The position numbers were made by a program, and so were the translations under genes. A stretch of 64,000 bases of DNA from Cyclobacteriaceae bacterium YHN15 (GTDB lineage: Bacteria > Bacteroidota > Bacteroidia > Cytophagales > Cyclobacteriaceae): NCBI GenBank assembly GCA_003797895.1, contig RKQB01000001.1, forward strand, positions 759,822 through 823,821, read 5' to 3'. Each line of letters starts with the position of its first letter. Position 1 is the stretch's first letter. Shown one piece after another: positions 36,387 through 46,166 of the stretch. The notes under the pieces were generated by a model. That model was given only the letters and a program-made list of their open reading frames with translations. It was not told where the DNA came from and did no database searches.

Positions 36387-37685
36387 ATGATCCTTATGAA
36401 AAATACTTGCTTTACCTTGGTTTTGTTTATGGTCATGGGTTTTGGTCATACCCAAACTCCTTCCCAAAAAAAATCTCCGCCTCTTTCCGAAGTCACTCCG
36501 CAAAGTGTAGGTATCTCTCCTGAGCGATTAAAAAAACTGGATGCCATGTTGGAGGAATCGATGAAAAACGATGAAAACCCTGGGTTAGTGGCATTAGTTG
36601 CCAGAAATGGCAAAATCGTTTACCATACAGCCAAGGGTTCAGCGGATGCAGGTTCCAGCAAGGCCATGACCAAAGATGCCATCTTCCGAATCGCATCCCA
36701 AACCAAAGCCATTACCTCCACAGCGGTCATGATGCTATGGGAAGAAGGGAAATTCAGATTGGACGATCCGATTTCTAAGTTTATCCCTGAATTTAAAAAT
36801 CCAAGAGTCCTTCAAAATTTCCGATACGGAGACACCACATTCACCGCAGTCCCTGCCAATAAAGAAATCACCATCCGACATCTTTTGACCCATACTTCCG
36901 GATTGGGCTATGGGGTGATTGATGGGGATGAACGCATGAAGATGATTTACCATAAGGCAGGTATCATTGACCTCTATACCACCGAAAACATCAGCATCGG
37001 AGACAATATAAAGAAGCTGGCAGCATTACCCCTGCACCATAACCCCGGAGAAAAATATACCTACTCAGAAGGATTGGATGTATTGGGCTATCTGATAGAA
37101 ATTGTCTCAGGAATGCCCTTTGACCAGTTTTTGAGAACAAGACTTTTTGACCCGCTGGGCATGAATGATACCTGGTTTTACCTGCCCGATGCCAAGGCTG
37201 ATAGGTTAGTGAAGGTTCAGCGCAAAGTGGATGGCAAATGGGAAAATTTCCCGGTCACATTTTATGACCCACAATACCCAATTACCGGTGCCAAAAGGTT
37301 CTTTTCAGGAGGAGCTGGCCTGTCAAGTACCGCAAAGGACTATGTTACTTTCCTACAGATGTACCTGAATGGGGGAGAACTCAACGGTGTCAGAATCCTC
37401 AGCGGCAAAACCATCGAAACCATGATGCAAAACCAGGTAGGGGACCTTTGGGGAGGAGCCAAGCATTATGGACTGGCCTTTGGAGTGGTGACGGCCGATG
37501 GTGTAGCAGAAGGAGGAATTGGCAGTGAAGGTACCTTTGATTGGGGAGGCTATTTCAATACACAGTATTTTGCGGATCCGCAGGAAAAAATCATTGGTAT
37601 CCTGATGAAACAGACCAGTCAAACCTCAGGTGATCAGACGGGCTGGAAATTCAGGCAGATGGTGTTTACGCTTTTGGATGATTGA
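36387..37685 (+). CDS. Serine hydrolase, beta-lactamase class C-like
   Basis: A 432-residue exported protein with a signal peptide (1-22, ending HTQ). The serine site is S104-Q-T-K107 (FRIASQTKAITS), the Tyr motif lies in KYTYSEGLDVLG, and the C-terminal strand is GGIGSEGTFDWGGYFNTQYFADP. These place it in the class C beta-lactamase/EstB group, which includes esterases and peptidases. The second motif is YSE rather than YSN, more like esterase-type relatives, so antibiotic hydrolysis is not assumed. An in-frame ATG three codons later is an alternative start. It overlaps the next gene by one base (TGATG). Confidence 0.85.
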   Translation: MILMKNTCFTLVLFMVMGFGHTQTPSQKKSPPLSEVTPQSVGISPERLKKLDAMLEESMKNDENPGLVALVARNGKIVYHTAKGSADAGSSKAMTKDAIFRIASQTKAITSTAVMMLWEEGKFRLDDPISKFIPEFKNPRVLQNFRYGDTTFTAVPANKEITIRHLLTHTSGLGYGVIDGDERMKMIYHKAGIIDLYTTENISIGDNIKKLAALPLHHNPGEKYTYSEGLDVLGYLIEIVSGMPFDQFLRTRLFDPLGMNDTWFYLPDAKADRLVKVQRKVDGKWENFPVTFYDPQYPITGAKRFFSGGAGLSSTAKDYVTFLQMYLNGGELNGVRILSGKTIETMMQNQVGDLWGGAKHYGLAFGVVTADGVAEGGIGSEGTFDWGGYFNTQYFADPQEKIIGILMKQTSQTSGDQTGWKFRQMVFTLLDD

Positions 37686-38077
37686 TGAAAAAGTTAATCC
37701 TCATGTTTCTTGTCTTTATTTTGTCCTTATCTGCTTATTCCCAAAAGTTAATGGATGGGGCAAGAAGAACAGTAGGATTTATTGAAAACGGTAGGGTGCT
37801 CAATGGGTCCAGATCTACCATTGGTTTTATTGAAAACAATAGAATAATGGATAGTTCCAGAAAAACAATTGGTTTTTTGGAAGACAGGAGGGTAATGGAT
37901 GCTTCCAGGAGATCAATCGGGTTTGTCGAAGATGGGCGTGTTATGGATGGATCAAGAAAAACGATAGGATTTGTGGAGGATGGTAGGGTTATGGATGGAT
38001 CCAGAAGGACAATTGGCTTTTATGAAAGCCTGAGAATTTCAGATGCAGCCCTATTTTTCTTCTTCTTTTTCTATTGA
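37685..38077 (+). CDS. Six-repeat secreted beta protein ('5-fold beta-flower'-like)
   Basis: A 130-residue protein: signal peptide (about 1-19, ending AYSQ), then six tandem 16-residue repeats of the form VMDGSRKTIGFVEDGR, and a C-terminal DAALFFFFFFY. The repeat and the aromatic tail resemble short Bacteroidota proteins annotated as 5-fold beta-flower; I recall the name but did not check it. The repeats should form a closed beta structure with repeat symmetry. ATG at 37685 shares its A with the TGA of the serine hydrolase gene, so translation is coupled. The TonB receptor gene converges 11 bp after its stop. Function is unknown. Confidence 0.65.
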   Translation: MKKLILMFLVFILSLSAYSQKLMDGARRTVGFIENGRVLNGSRSTIGFIENNRIMDSSRKTIGFLEDRRVMDASRRSIGFVEDGRVMDGSRKTIGFVEDGRVMDGSRRTIGFYESLRISDAALFFFFFFY

Positions 38078-38088
38078 ATTTCTAATTC

Positions 38089-40479
38089 CTACTGTTTTAT
38101 CCTATAGTTCAAACTCAAATTGATCTGCCGGCGGACATTTTGAAAATCGCCATAGGTGATGAACCCTTCCCCTTCCAGAATATATCGGTCCCATCTGGAA
38201 TTAAAGATGTCTGTTATGTTCAATACGAGAGTTCCTCTCTTTTTCATGATGTCCTTACTGGCTGATATATCCATAAAAAAAATCCCTTTGCGGACTCCTT
38301 GGGCAATTTGTTGTCTGGCCTGATAATTTGACCTTACCTGTGCAATGACCCCATTTCCAAATGTAAATCGGGAATTCTGCCTTGCGTTCCATGAGTAGGT
38401 CGTGGCTGTGAAATCGGTCTGAACATTGCTTCCATCGATATTGGCGTAAAAGAAATTTAAGTTCACATCTGCCTTCCACCAAGGGAATAAGGCGTAATCC
38501 GTGGTGAATTCCAGTCCAAATGATTGTTCGCCGTTCAGGTTTTGGGGTAATGTGGTGGCATTTCCTACATTGTCTACCGTCCTTATTCTTTCTATTTTAT
38601 CCACGGTGTTTCTATAGAAAACCGTTGAAAACAAAGTGCCTTTTTCAAAATATTTGATATGGCCTAATTCGAATGCATCGGTGAATTCCGGTTCAAGGTC
38701 TGGGTTTCCACTGAAAAAATTCCTTGCATCGGAAAATGTAACAAAGGGACTAAGATCATTGTAAAATGGCCGTCTTACCCTTTTACTATAACTCAATTGC
38801 AGGCCATTTTCTTCGGTAAAATTATAGGTTACATGAGCACTTGGGAATAGGTTGACATAATTTCTGGGATTTTCCTCGTTGGTTTTGACCAATGTTGTCT
38901 TGATATCTGTCCATTCAGTTCTTAATCCTCCCTGATAGCTCAGTTTCTTGGTTTTATTGCCCAAAATACCATAAACCGCATGGATATTTTCCCTATAAAG
39001 GAATATGTTGTCCAATCCGGGCATGGGCTCAAAATCTCCCTGCTCGTTTTGTTCCTCTACAATAAAGTCATTTTCCATATTTCTAAAACTGCTCCTTATT
39101 CCCGTTTCTAATTTACCCTCACTACCTATGGGTTTGCTATAATCAATTTGTATGAGGTACTGTTTTTCGAATTCATCATTGATGGAAGTTTGTACCAAAG
39201 AGCGGGAAGGATCCATAACTCCTTCGGGGGAAAAGGTATATTCTGTAAATAACTGGTCTGAGTTTTCCCAATAATCCAAATAGGTCAAAACAGTGGTAAG
39301 TTCATGCCCTTTTTTATCAAAATTCCGTTTGTAAGTAAGCAAAACTTCGGAATTGGGTTCTTTTTCTTTTTCATCCTGCCTTCTTAAAGAATAGCTCAGC
39401 ATATTGTCCATACTAAATATATAGTCATTATACCGTATGTCCGTGATTCGATGAGCATCACTTCTTCTCAATGAGTAAGAACCGGTCAATATGCTGTTTT
39501 CATTGAAAAAGTAATCCAAACCCGCCCTTACATTATTGTCTATAGAGTTGACAACACCTTCAGTCGATTGGTCAGAAATAAAGGTGGTATCCCCACCAAA
39601 AGCTTCCTGATACAAAGTACCTCTCCTGGGTACTTTTCTTTTCGCAATTCCATAGTTAATAAACCAGTTGACTTTTTTATGTCTGTAATTGATGTTGGCA
39701 GCCAGGCCAAGATTGGTCGGTGTTCCAGCTATTACTTCAAAAGAACCGTTAAAACCACTATTGCTTTCTTTTTTTAAAATAATATTGATTACTCCTGCCA
39801 TGCCCTCTGCTTCATATCTAGCTGAAGGATTGGTAATTATCTCCACCCGATCCACCATACTCGCAGGAAGTTGTTGCAATCCCCGGCTACCCTTGAAACT
39901 TACCAATCCTGAGGGTTTTCCATCTACCAAAATTCTGACATTGTCCGATCCTCTCAATCTCACATTTCCTTGGGTATCCACAGTAACCGATGGCAGGTTC
40001 ATTAAAAGATCGGAAGTGGTACGTCCGGCATTGGCCAGATCTTCACCCACATTGAAGACTCTTTTATCCAAGGCTAGCTCCATCAATGGTTTCTCTCCTT
40101 GCACAATTACTTCCTCTAAATTGTCAAAGCTAGGGCGTAATCTTATGTTTCCAAAATCCTGTCTTGGTTTTTCTCTGGAAATGGGGAAAGGGGTGCTCTT
40201 ATAGGGTTCGAAGCCCATAAACTCTACCAAGAGGTAATAGCTCCCAAAAGGTACACTAAGGTTGAATTCTCCATTTTCACCCGTGATGGTACCCTCTATC
40301 AAGTTATCTTGCTCAGTGTATACTGCTACGGTGGCGAAATTCAAGGGAGCTTCAGAACCCTGATCAATAACTTTTCCCAATATAGATCCTCTACCAGCTT
40401 GTTGGGCTTCAAGATGGCTAAAGGAGAGAAGGAATTGGGTCAAAATACCCAAAACCAACAAAGGTTTTTGAACTTTCAA
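38089..40479 (-). CDS. TonB-dependent receptor, outer-membrane beta-barrel family
   Basis: A protein of about 796 residues. After a signal peptide (ending LEAQQ) it has a CarboxypepD_reg-like domain (GSILGKVIDQGSEAPLNFATVAVY, about 30-110), then a plug domain (TTSDLLMNLPSVTVDTQGNVRLRG, RILVDGKPSGL, VDRVEIITNPSARYEAEGMAGVINIIL) and the OMP_b-brl_3-type barrel. The chain ends LSLNYRIKQ. It is unlike SusC, with no SusD next to it. No ATG lies in frame near the start, and a stop blocks extension beyond 40536. TTG at 40479 gives a clean signal peptide (MKVQKPLLVLG); TTG at 40536 is the other choice. The ligand is unknown. Confidence 0.85.
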   Translation of the reverse strand: MKVQKPLLVLGILTQFLLSFSHLEAQQAGRGSILGKVIDQGSEAPLNFATVAVYTEQDNLIEGTITGENGEFNLSVPFGSYYLLVEFMGFEPYKSTPFPISREKPRQDFGNIRLRPSFDNLEEVIVQGEKPLMELALDKRVFNVGEDLANAGRTTSDLLMNLPSVTVDTQGNVRLRGSDNVRILVDGKPSGLVSFKGSRGLQQLPASMVDRVEIITNPSARYEAEGMAGVINIILKKESNSGFNGSFEVIAGTPTNLGLAANINYRHKKVNWFINYGIAKRKVPRRGTLYQEAFGGDTTFISDQSTEGVVNSIDNNVRAGLDYFFNENSILTGSYSLRRSDAHRITDIRYNDYIFSMDNMLSYSLRRQDEKEKEPNSEVLLTYKRNFDKKGHELTTVLTYLDYWENSDQLFTEYTFSPEGVMDPSRSLVQTSINDEFEKQYLIQIDYSKPIGSEGKLETGIRSSFRNMENDFIVEEQNEQGDFEPMPGLDNIFLYRENIHAVYGILGNKTKKLSYQGGLRTEWTDIKTTLVKTNEENPRNYVNLFPSAHVTYNFTEENGLQLSYSKRVRRPFYNDLSPFVTFSDARNFFSGNPDLEPEFTDAFELGHIKYFEKGTLFSTVFYRNTVDKIERIRTVDNVGNATTLPQNLNGEQSFGLEFTTDYALFPWWKADVNLNFFYANIDGSNVQTDFTATTYSWNARQNSRFTFGNGVIAQVRSNYQARQQIAQGVRKGIFFMDISASKDIMKKRGTLVLNITDIFNSRWDRYILEGEGFITYGDFQNVRRQINLSLNYRIKQ

Positions 40480-40631
40480 AACAGATGAAAGGGTAAGCAA
40501 ATGAATGAGGTTTTTATAGGTTTGAAGAAACTGCAATTACAGATTGCTATGATTTCTAAAAGAAATATAGGGCTTAAATATTTAAATAGGGAAAGGATTG
40601 TGATGGAAGGGACTAATCTTCTATCATCATC

Positions 40632-42005
40632 TTATTCAGCTTGTAATCCGAATATATTTTGATCAACAAAATCATTTCTGAACTTTCCATTCGGATCATG
40701 TACCTTCAACAGGGCTTTAAAATCTTCCAAACGTTGGTAGCTTTCTTTTAGATATGGATGAGGGATTGTAAAAAGCTTTGCCCAATGAGGTTTTGGTTTA
40801 AATACCGCTAATTTTTGCTCCATCATGGGCAATAATGCCATCACTTCGGGGATTTCCTGTTTCCATGTCGTATGGATAGCAACGGAATCCTGTTGGTAAC
40901 AGGGGCTCATCCATAATTCGTCTCCCTTTACAGCCCTAATCTCTGAAATAAACAGGTGGGGACTTATCTGATCAGCCATTTCATTGACTGCCATCAAGGC
41001 TTCATAGGCATTTTCCATGGGGATAAAGTACTCAGATTGCAGTTCTTTACCTGCGCTTGGCTGAAATTCCATTTTAAAATGGGGCAGTCTGTCAAACCAA
41101 GGCCCTGGTACTCCCAACTGCTCAGTACAGCTTTCTGCTGAAATGGATTCCACAGGATGTATATTTTCAATGGCCTGAGGTGCACCAAACAGCGTTTCAG
41201 GGAAGTCGGGAGTTTCTCCTTCCTTTATTTTTTTCTTGACCCAGACTTCATTGATGCTGTTGTTTTTCCAATCCAAAAACAAACTGACACTATATCCCAG
41301 GGACATGATGGTAATGAAATTATCTCTTAACGCTTCTAAGGGAAGGTTGCGATAGACTACCTGTGCTACCTCAAAAGTAGGGACAAGATCCAGTGTAACT
41401 TTTGTAATCGGGCCCAAGGCCCCTAAGCTTACCACCGAACCGTTGAATATATCCCCATCTTCTCTTGATAGTTGGATCAGTTCTCCCTTGGCATTGACAA
41501 ACTCAATTTCCGATACACTGCTTGCCAGGTTACCATTACCCACACCCGAACCATGGGTTGCCGTAGAAATAGATCCTGCAATGGAAATATGGGGCAAGGA
41601 TGCCAGATTATGTAAAGCGTATCCATTTACATGCAGGTTTTCGCAAAGTTCTCCGTATTTCATTCCCCCTTCCACAGTGACCTTTCCCAGCGTTTTATCC
41701 AGGGCTATGATTGTGTTTAGTTTTTCGGTGGAAATCAGGTTTTCTTGGCTATCAGCAATCCGGTTGAAAGAATGTCTGGAGCCAAGTGCCCTCATTTTGG
41801 ATGTTTTTCTCACCAATTCCTGAAGTTCCTCAACGGATTCAGGATAATGTACATTTGCGGTACTGAATTGCAGGTTTTCAGCCCAGTTTTTAAGGTATAT
41901 GGGATCCATTGTATCAGGTTTTTTTGGGGAACAAGATATCCAGGGAGATAGAAGGGTACTACCAATAATCAGTGAGGAGTTTTTGATAAAGGTTCTTTTA
42001 TCCAT
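40632..42005 (-). CDS. FAD-linked alditol/D-arabinono-lactone oxidase-like protein
   Basis: A 457-residue oxidoreductase. It has an N-terminal export signal with a possible lipobox (SPWISCS, Cys25) and a VAO-type FAD domain with GSRHSFN, the His position that covalently holds FAD in alditol oxidases. GGMKYGELCENLH and SIAGSISTATHGSGVGNG follow. The C-terminal ALO-type substrate domain ends in HDPNGKFRNDFVDQNIFG. Related enzymes oxidise xylitol, sorbitol or aldonolactones with O2, making H2O2. Export of such an enzyme is less usual. It stands alone, upstream of the TonB receptor on the same strand with 95 bp between. Confidence 0.85.
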   Translation of the reverse strand: MDKRTFIKNSSLIIGSTLLSPWISCSPKKPDTMDPIYLKNWAENLQFSTANVHYPESVEELQELVRKTSKMRALGSRHSFNRIADSQENLISTEKLNTIIALDKTLGKVTVEGGMKYGELCENLHVNGYALHNLASLPHISIAGSISTATHGSGVGNGNLASSVSEIEFVNAKGELIQLSREDGDIFNGSVVSLGALGPITKVTLDLVPTFEVAQVVYRNLPLEALRDNFITIMSLGYSVSLFLDWKNNSINEVWVKKKIKEGETPDFPETLFGAPQAIENIHPVESISAESCTEQLGVPGPWFDRLPHFKMEFQPSAGKELQSEYFIPMENAYEALMAVNEMADQISPHLFISEIRAVKGDELWMSPCYQQDSVAIHTTWKQEIPEVMALLPMMEQKLAVFKPKPHWAKLFTIPHPYLKESYQRLEDFKALLKVHDPNGKFRNDFVDQNIFGLQAE

Positions 42006-42190
42006 TTTAGCAAAGTTCTGGGACAGGATTTTTTGGGGTTATCTCTTGTTTTGACATCAATCCGAATATAATAACAGGATTGGTAAATATTGCAAAATTT
42101 AAATTAATTTTTAGTAAAAGTTGCAAAACTTTACAGGCTTCAATTTAGGTAAAAAAGCATTTTTTTATGGAACTTCCATAAAAAAAGATC

Positions 42191-43675
42191 ATGAGAAAGA
42201 TACTTTATATTATCTTCTTTACGGCCAATCTCTTTTTAGCTTGCAATATGGAAGAGGGTGAGGTAATGGATCCTTGGCGAGATCAAAATTTTCTCCTTAG
42301 TGATCGCCAAACGGTATGTGTAGGACAAACTGCCCAATTGAAAATATATAGTACAGTCCTTCAAAGAGAGGTTTCAATTAAAGATGTAACTTTTGAGATT
42401 CAGCCATCTGAAATGGGGTCGATGAGTCCGTCTGGTCTTTTTACTCCAAATAATAATATCCAAGAATCCACAGAGGTAAACATAAAAGCAAAATTTAAGA
42501 AAGCCTCCATGGGTAATATTTTTGATGCCAAAATAAGAGTTCAACCCTCAAGTTCAAATCCAAAGCTTGGAGTGCAAACTGCAGACAATGATTTGAAGGG
42601 AGGAAGGAATTATGCTCCTTTGTCTTCAGGCGAAGTGATTTTTGGTTCTGAGTTTGTTGCGTCGTGGGGAGGTCCCAATCAAAATTTAAATTATGAAGTA
42701 GTCAAAGCCTCAAGTGAAGGTAAGATCATTTGGAAAAAACAATATGGCATGGGAAATGCCAGATTTGTAAAATCAGTGGATGATCTTATTTTTTTGGCGG
42801 GATATCGGAATGTGTCAGGATCTGCTGCTTCCGTTCCCCAAATTATGATCATTGACCCTGATGGAAATATGTTTAAAGAAATATTTTTTGAAGATGGTGT
42901 AATTGAGGCCTTTGATGTGGATAGGGACAAAAACATGTATTTATCCATAAGAATTTGGAGTGAACACAATTCATACAGAAGAATTAAAGTAAATGAAAGT
43001 GGAGAGATTATTTTTGACATTAAATCCGACTATGAATTGATTTCTTTAAAAGTCACCCAAGAAAAGGAAATGGTAGGATTATGCAGGTTATTGGATAATC
43101 CGGATGAGGAGGGGCTTATCTATTTTGATAAAGAAGGAAACGAAGCCTGGCTAATTCCCACAGGAAGAAAGGCTACAGAATCCATGCTTTTTATTCGGCC
43201 TCCCAGCGATATAGGTTTAGCTTTTAGTAAATACGACCCACTTTTAGAAAGTTCGGTTTGGTATGCTGAAACCGTAGACCAGAACGGTCAGAAAATAGAA
43301 TCAAATACCTTGGCCCTTGGTATTCCAAACCCAGGAACATTGTTTTTTCCGACCCAACCTAAATATCATTTAAATTTTATTTCTGATGTCCTAGTAGCAG
43401 ACAGGGGAGAGGTGTTTTTGATGGGTACCGCAACTGATAACAATACAGATTATATTGTTGTTGCATCCAAAGAGATCGGAGGAGTTTGGATTTGGTGGTA
43501 CAAAAATGAAACCCCAATGAAAGGTGCTAACCTTTTAGCCTTATATGAAACAGAAGGAAGCCTTAAGCTTATAGCTGATACAAGACCTGAATTAAGGATT
43601 TTTAGTATAGGTAAATACAATTTGGATTTTGACCAATGTTCTTATAACCCACTTTGGTCAGAAAATGGTTTTTAA
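42191..43675 (+). CDS. Unknown lipoprotein with N-terminal Ig-like domain
   Basis: A 494-residue protein with a lipoprotein signal (NLFLACNMEE, Cys18). Residues about 35-115 look like a BIG2/Ig-like bacterial surface domain (VCVGQTAQLKIYSTVLQ, EMGSMSPSGLFTP). The remainder has repeated short beta stretches with Asp/Gly turns (MIIDPDGNMF, LIYFDKEGNEAWL), like a beta-propeller. I do not recognise the full architecture. Likely attached to the outer membrane or the periplasmic face. Single-gene unit, with 186 bp of AT-rich sequence upstream. Confidence 0.7.
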   Translation: MRKILYIIFFTANLFLACNMEEGEVMDPWRDQNFLLSDRQTVCVGQTAQLKIYSTVLQREVSIKDVTFEIQPSEMGSMSPSGLFTPNNNIQESTEVNIKAKFKKASMGNIFDAKIRVQPSSSNPKLGVQTADNDLKGGRNYAPLSSGEVIFGSEFVASWGGPNQNLNYEVVKASSEGKIIWKKQYGMGNARFVKSVDDLIFLAGYRNVSGSAASVPQIMIIDPDGNMFKEIFFEDGVIEAFDVDRDKNMYLSIRIWSEHNSYRRIKVNESGEIIFDIKSDYELISLKVTQEKEMVGLCRLLDNPDEEGLIYFDKEGNEAWLIPTGRKATESMLFIRPPSDIGLAFSKYDPLLESSVWYAETVDQNGQKIESNTLALGIPNPGTLFFPTQPKYHLNFISDVLVADRGEVFLMGTATDNNTDYIVVASKEIGGVWIWWYKNETPMKGANLLALYETEGSLKLIADTRPELRIFSIGKYNLDFDQCSYNPLWSENGF

Positions 43676-43824
43676 ATTGTGGGGCAAAGATAAAGTAATA
43701 GTTTTTTTATTTTTGTGCCTTTTATTTTAATGAAATTTTGGATTTTCAAAAAATCAAAAACATCATGATAAAAAATTGAATTTCCTTATCAATGATAGCC
43801 AAAACCATGGCAATTGGTATTTCC

Positions 43825-45375
43825 TCAATTGTTAAATTCTTCATCTGGCCAAGGGCATGTCTTTCCTGAGGCTAAAAACTGAGGTCTTTCCGCTTCCACG
43901 CTTCTTAAATATTCACCAAGTTTCTTGGCAAGGGTTTTTACAATCTCCGGTTCGGTTGCCGCAAGATTGGTTTTTTCTCCAATGTCCCGATCAATGTTGA
44001 AAAGTTCAAATTCCCCGGTTTTGTACCAATAAATCAATTTCCATTCTCCATCCCTAATGGAACTGGTCGCTCCAATCCCCGGACCCTCAGGTCCCCATTT
44101 ATTGGGATAATGCCAGATTAAAGATCTCGAGTTGGGTGTTTTTTCGGCATTGTTTTTTAATACAGTTACAAAGCTTTTTCCATCCACCTGCTGGATGGTC
44201 TTGTAATTTTGAATATTGGCCATTTCCAAAATGGTTGGGAAAAAATCCTCGATTATCAAATAATCATGTGATGTAGAGGAAGGTTGAACTACACCTGGCC
44301 ATTTGACCAACATAGGTACCCTTGTCCCTCCTTCATAGGCAGAACCTTTACCACTGTTTAAGGGCCAATTGTGCGTATGGGGAAGTCCACCACGGGCCAC
44401 TGCGCTTAATCCACCATTATCTGACATAAAAAGTATAATTGTATTTTTTGCTAGATTGTTTTCCTCAAGATAGTCCATTAAATCTCCCAGACTCTTGTCC
44501 ATTCCCTCTATCATCGAAGCATACCTTGCTTCCGGCTCCTCCAAACCCATATCTTTATATTTTTGGTAAAATCTGGAATCAGGCTCCAAAGGAATATGTA
44601 CCGTGTAATGGGACATGTAAAGGTAAAAAGGCTTATCTATGTCCTTGACTTTTTCTAAAGCCTTTATTGCTTCCAAGGTGAGGACTTCCGTAAGATTGAT
44701 GGTATCGCCATGGTATTTTTCCAAACCTGGTACTCCCCAGGGCTTGGTATGTTCTCCTGGTTTGGCATTTCCAAAATTCTTCTCACCCAAAAAACTTCCC
44801 AAGCCTCCTGCGGCATGGCCTGCGATGTTGACATTAAATCCGAGATTCTTAGGGTTTTCTCCTGGTGTACCCATAGCTCCCCAATGGGCTTTTCCAATAT
44901 GAATGGTATGATATCCATGATCCTTTAACAAACTGGGTAAGGTGGTCGCAAAAACTGCATTGTTGATACCATCCACTGGTTGAAGCCCATTTAAATTCCA
45001 GGAAGGGAATCCGAGAATGTCATCCTGATGATCCTGGGAAACATCTTTCAATAATGTCCAATTGGTCACTTTATGTCTGGCGGGATTCATTCCGGTAATT
45101 AAACTTGTCCTGGTTGGGGAACAGACTGAATGGGCATAAGCTTGGGTAAATTTCATGCCCTCTGAAGCCAATCTTTCCATATTTGGTGTTTGATATAATC
45201 TATTCCAAACTGTAGTATCTTTCCAGAGCGGTACAGAGGTATCCTGCCATCCCAAATCATCTACAAGGAAAACTATGATATTGGGTTTTCCTGATTCTTC
45301 CTCTTTGGCAGAACAGGCGGCCATAACCAATATAAGAACCGTTAATATTAGAAGTCGATACTTTAGTTTATTCAT
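43825..45375 (-). CDS. Lipoprotein sulfatase (formylglycine-dependent)
   Basis: A protein of about 516 residues. The lipobox is LVMAAC (Cys21), then PNIIVFLVDDLGW with metal Asp39/Asp40 and the sulfatase signature C85-S-P-T-R, where Cys85 becomes formylglycine. GYHTIHIGKAHWG and LFMSDNGG supply further metal and substrate contacts. It removes sulfate esters from an organic substrate at the cell surface. The start at 45375 (MNKLKYRLL) fits the lipoprotein signal better than the longer frame. It lies 30 bp after madM as the last gene of the malonate operon, an odd association. No maturase gene is visible in the window. Confidence 0.9.
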   Translation of the reverse strand: MNKLKYRLLILTVLILVMAACSAKEEESGKPNIIVFLVDDLGWQDTSVPLWKDTTVWNRLYQTPNMERLASEGMKFTQAYAHSVCSPTRTSLITGMNPARHKVTNWTLLKDVSQDHQDDILGFPSWNLNGLQPVDGINNAVFATTLPSLLKDHGYHTIHIGKAHWGAMGTPGENPKNLGFNVNIAGHAAGGLGSFLGEKNFGNAKPGEHTKPWGVPGLEKYHGDTINLTEVLTLEAIKALEKVKDIDKPFYLYMSHYTVHIPLEPDSRFYQKYKDMGLEEPEARYASMIEGMDKSLGDLMDYLEENNLAKNTIILFMSDNGGLSAVARGGLPHTHNWPLNSGKGSAYEGGTRVPMLVKWPGVVQPSSTSHDYLIIEDFFPTILEMANIQNYKTIQQVDGKSFVTVLKNNAEKTPNSRSLIWHYPNKWGPEGPGIGATSSIRDGEWKLIYWYKTGEFELFNIDRDIGEKTNLAATEPEIVKTLAKKLGEYLRSVEAERPQFLASGKTCPWPDEEFNN

Positions 45376-45404
45376 AGTTTGATTTTGATTGCTCTTAACC
45401 TTGG

Positions 45405-46166
45405 TTAGCTCAATATTATTTTTAATACAATGAAAAAAATAGAAGGACAAAGCAGGCATCCCAACCCAGTATAAAAAGTAGCTGTCACCGCACCATAAGG
45501 TACAAGTTTGGGATCAGTGGCAGCCAAGCCGGCCGCAACCCCACTGGATGTACCCATTAATCCTCCATAGGCCATGGCTGATTCAGGGCTGTTCAAGTGG
45601 ATTCTTTTTGCGATTATGGGTGTAAATATGGTCACTACGATGGTTTTCACGACACCGGTAGCAATACTCAGGGCAATAACTTCAGAAGAAGCTCCCACTG
45701 CTGCCCCTGTTACCGGACCAACGATGTAGGTGCACGCTCCCGCACCAATTGTGCATAAGCTTGCGGCATCCCTGTATCCCCATGCAAAAGCAATGATTAC
45801 CCCAATGAAAAAGAAAAGCAAAATCCCCAAAAACAAGGAAACCATTCCTAAGAGCCCCGCTCTTTTGACCAGATAGAGACTGGCACCCATGGCAGTGGCT
45901 ACAATAGCAAAATCCCTGAACATGGGACCGCCAAGGAATCCTACTCCCTTGAAAATCTGAATATCCGACAGTCCTTTTTCACCTCCTGTAAAGACACCTC
46001 CCAAATAACCCAATACCAAACCCAGGAAAATGGCAATTGCTGAACCCGGTATTTTTCCCTTCAGGATTTTCTTGGAGATGACATCTGATATAAGTACAAT
46101 CAGACCGATTACCAAAAAACCAAAAACCAAACCGTTTTTTTCAATCAGGTTGAGCAGTATTTCCAT
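45405..46166 (-). CDS. madM: Malonate transporter subunit MadM
   Basis: A 253-residue protein with about eight to nine hydrophobic helices. The sequence NGLVFGFLVIGLIVLISDVISKK, GKIPGSAIAIFLGLVLGYLGG, CTIGAGACTYIVGPVTGAAVGASSEVIALSIATG and AYGGLMGTSSGVAAGLAATDPKLVPYGA is characteristic of MadM. It forms the malonate importer together with MadL, encoded just upstream and overlapping by 26 bp. In this operon the imported malonate would be activated by the synthetase encoded by the first gene. Confidence 0.9.
   Translation of the reverse strand: MEILLNLIEKNGLVFGFLVIGLIVLISDVISKKILKGKIPGSAIAIFLGLVLGYLGGVFTGGEKGLSDIQIFKGVGFLGGPMFRDFAIVATAMGASLYLVKRAGLLGMVSLFLGILLFFFIGVIIAFAWGYRDAASLCTIGAGACTYIVGPVTGAAVGASSEVIALSIATGVVKTIVVTIFTPIIAKRIHLNSPESAMAYGGLMGTSSGVAAGLAATDPKLVPYGAVTATFYTGLGCLLCPSIFFIVLKIILS

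Noticed and set aside
36387..37685. Antibiotic-resistance beta-lactamase
   Set aside because: SQTK and YSE motifs fit the broad serine hydrolase/esterase group; nothing points to antibiotic hydrolysis.
39689..40204. Forward 171-codon frame within the TonB receptor
   Set aside because: Overlaps the conserved plug domain on the other strand; composition is that of an antisense shadow.
43676..43824. Terminator between the unknown lipoprotein and the sulfatase gene
   Set aside because: AT-rich, but no convincing stem with T-tract was found.
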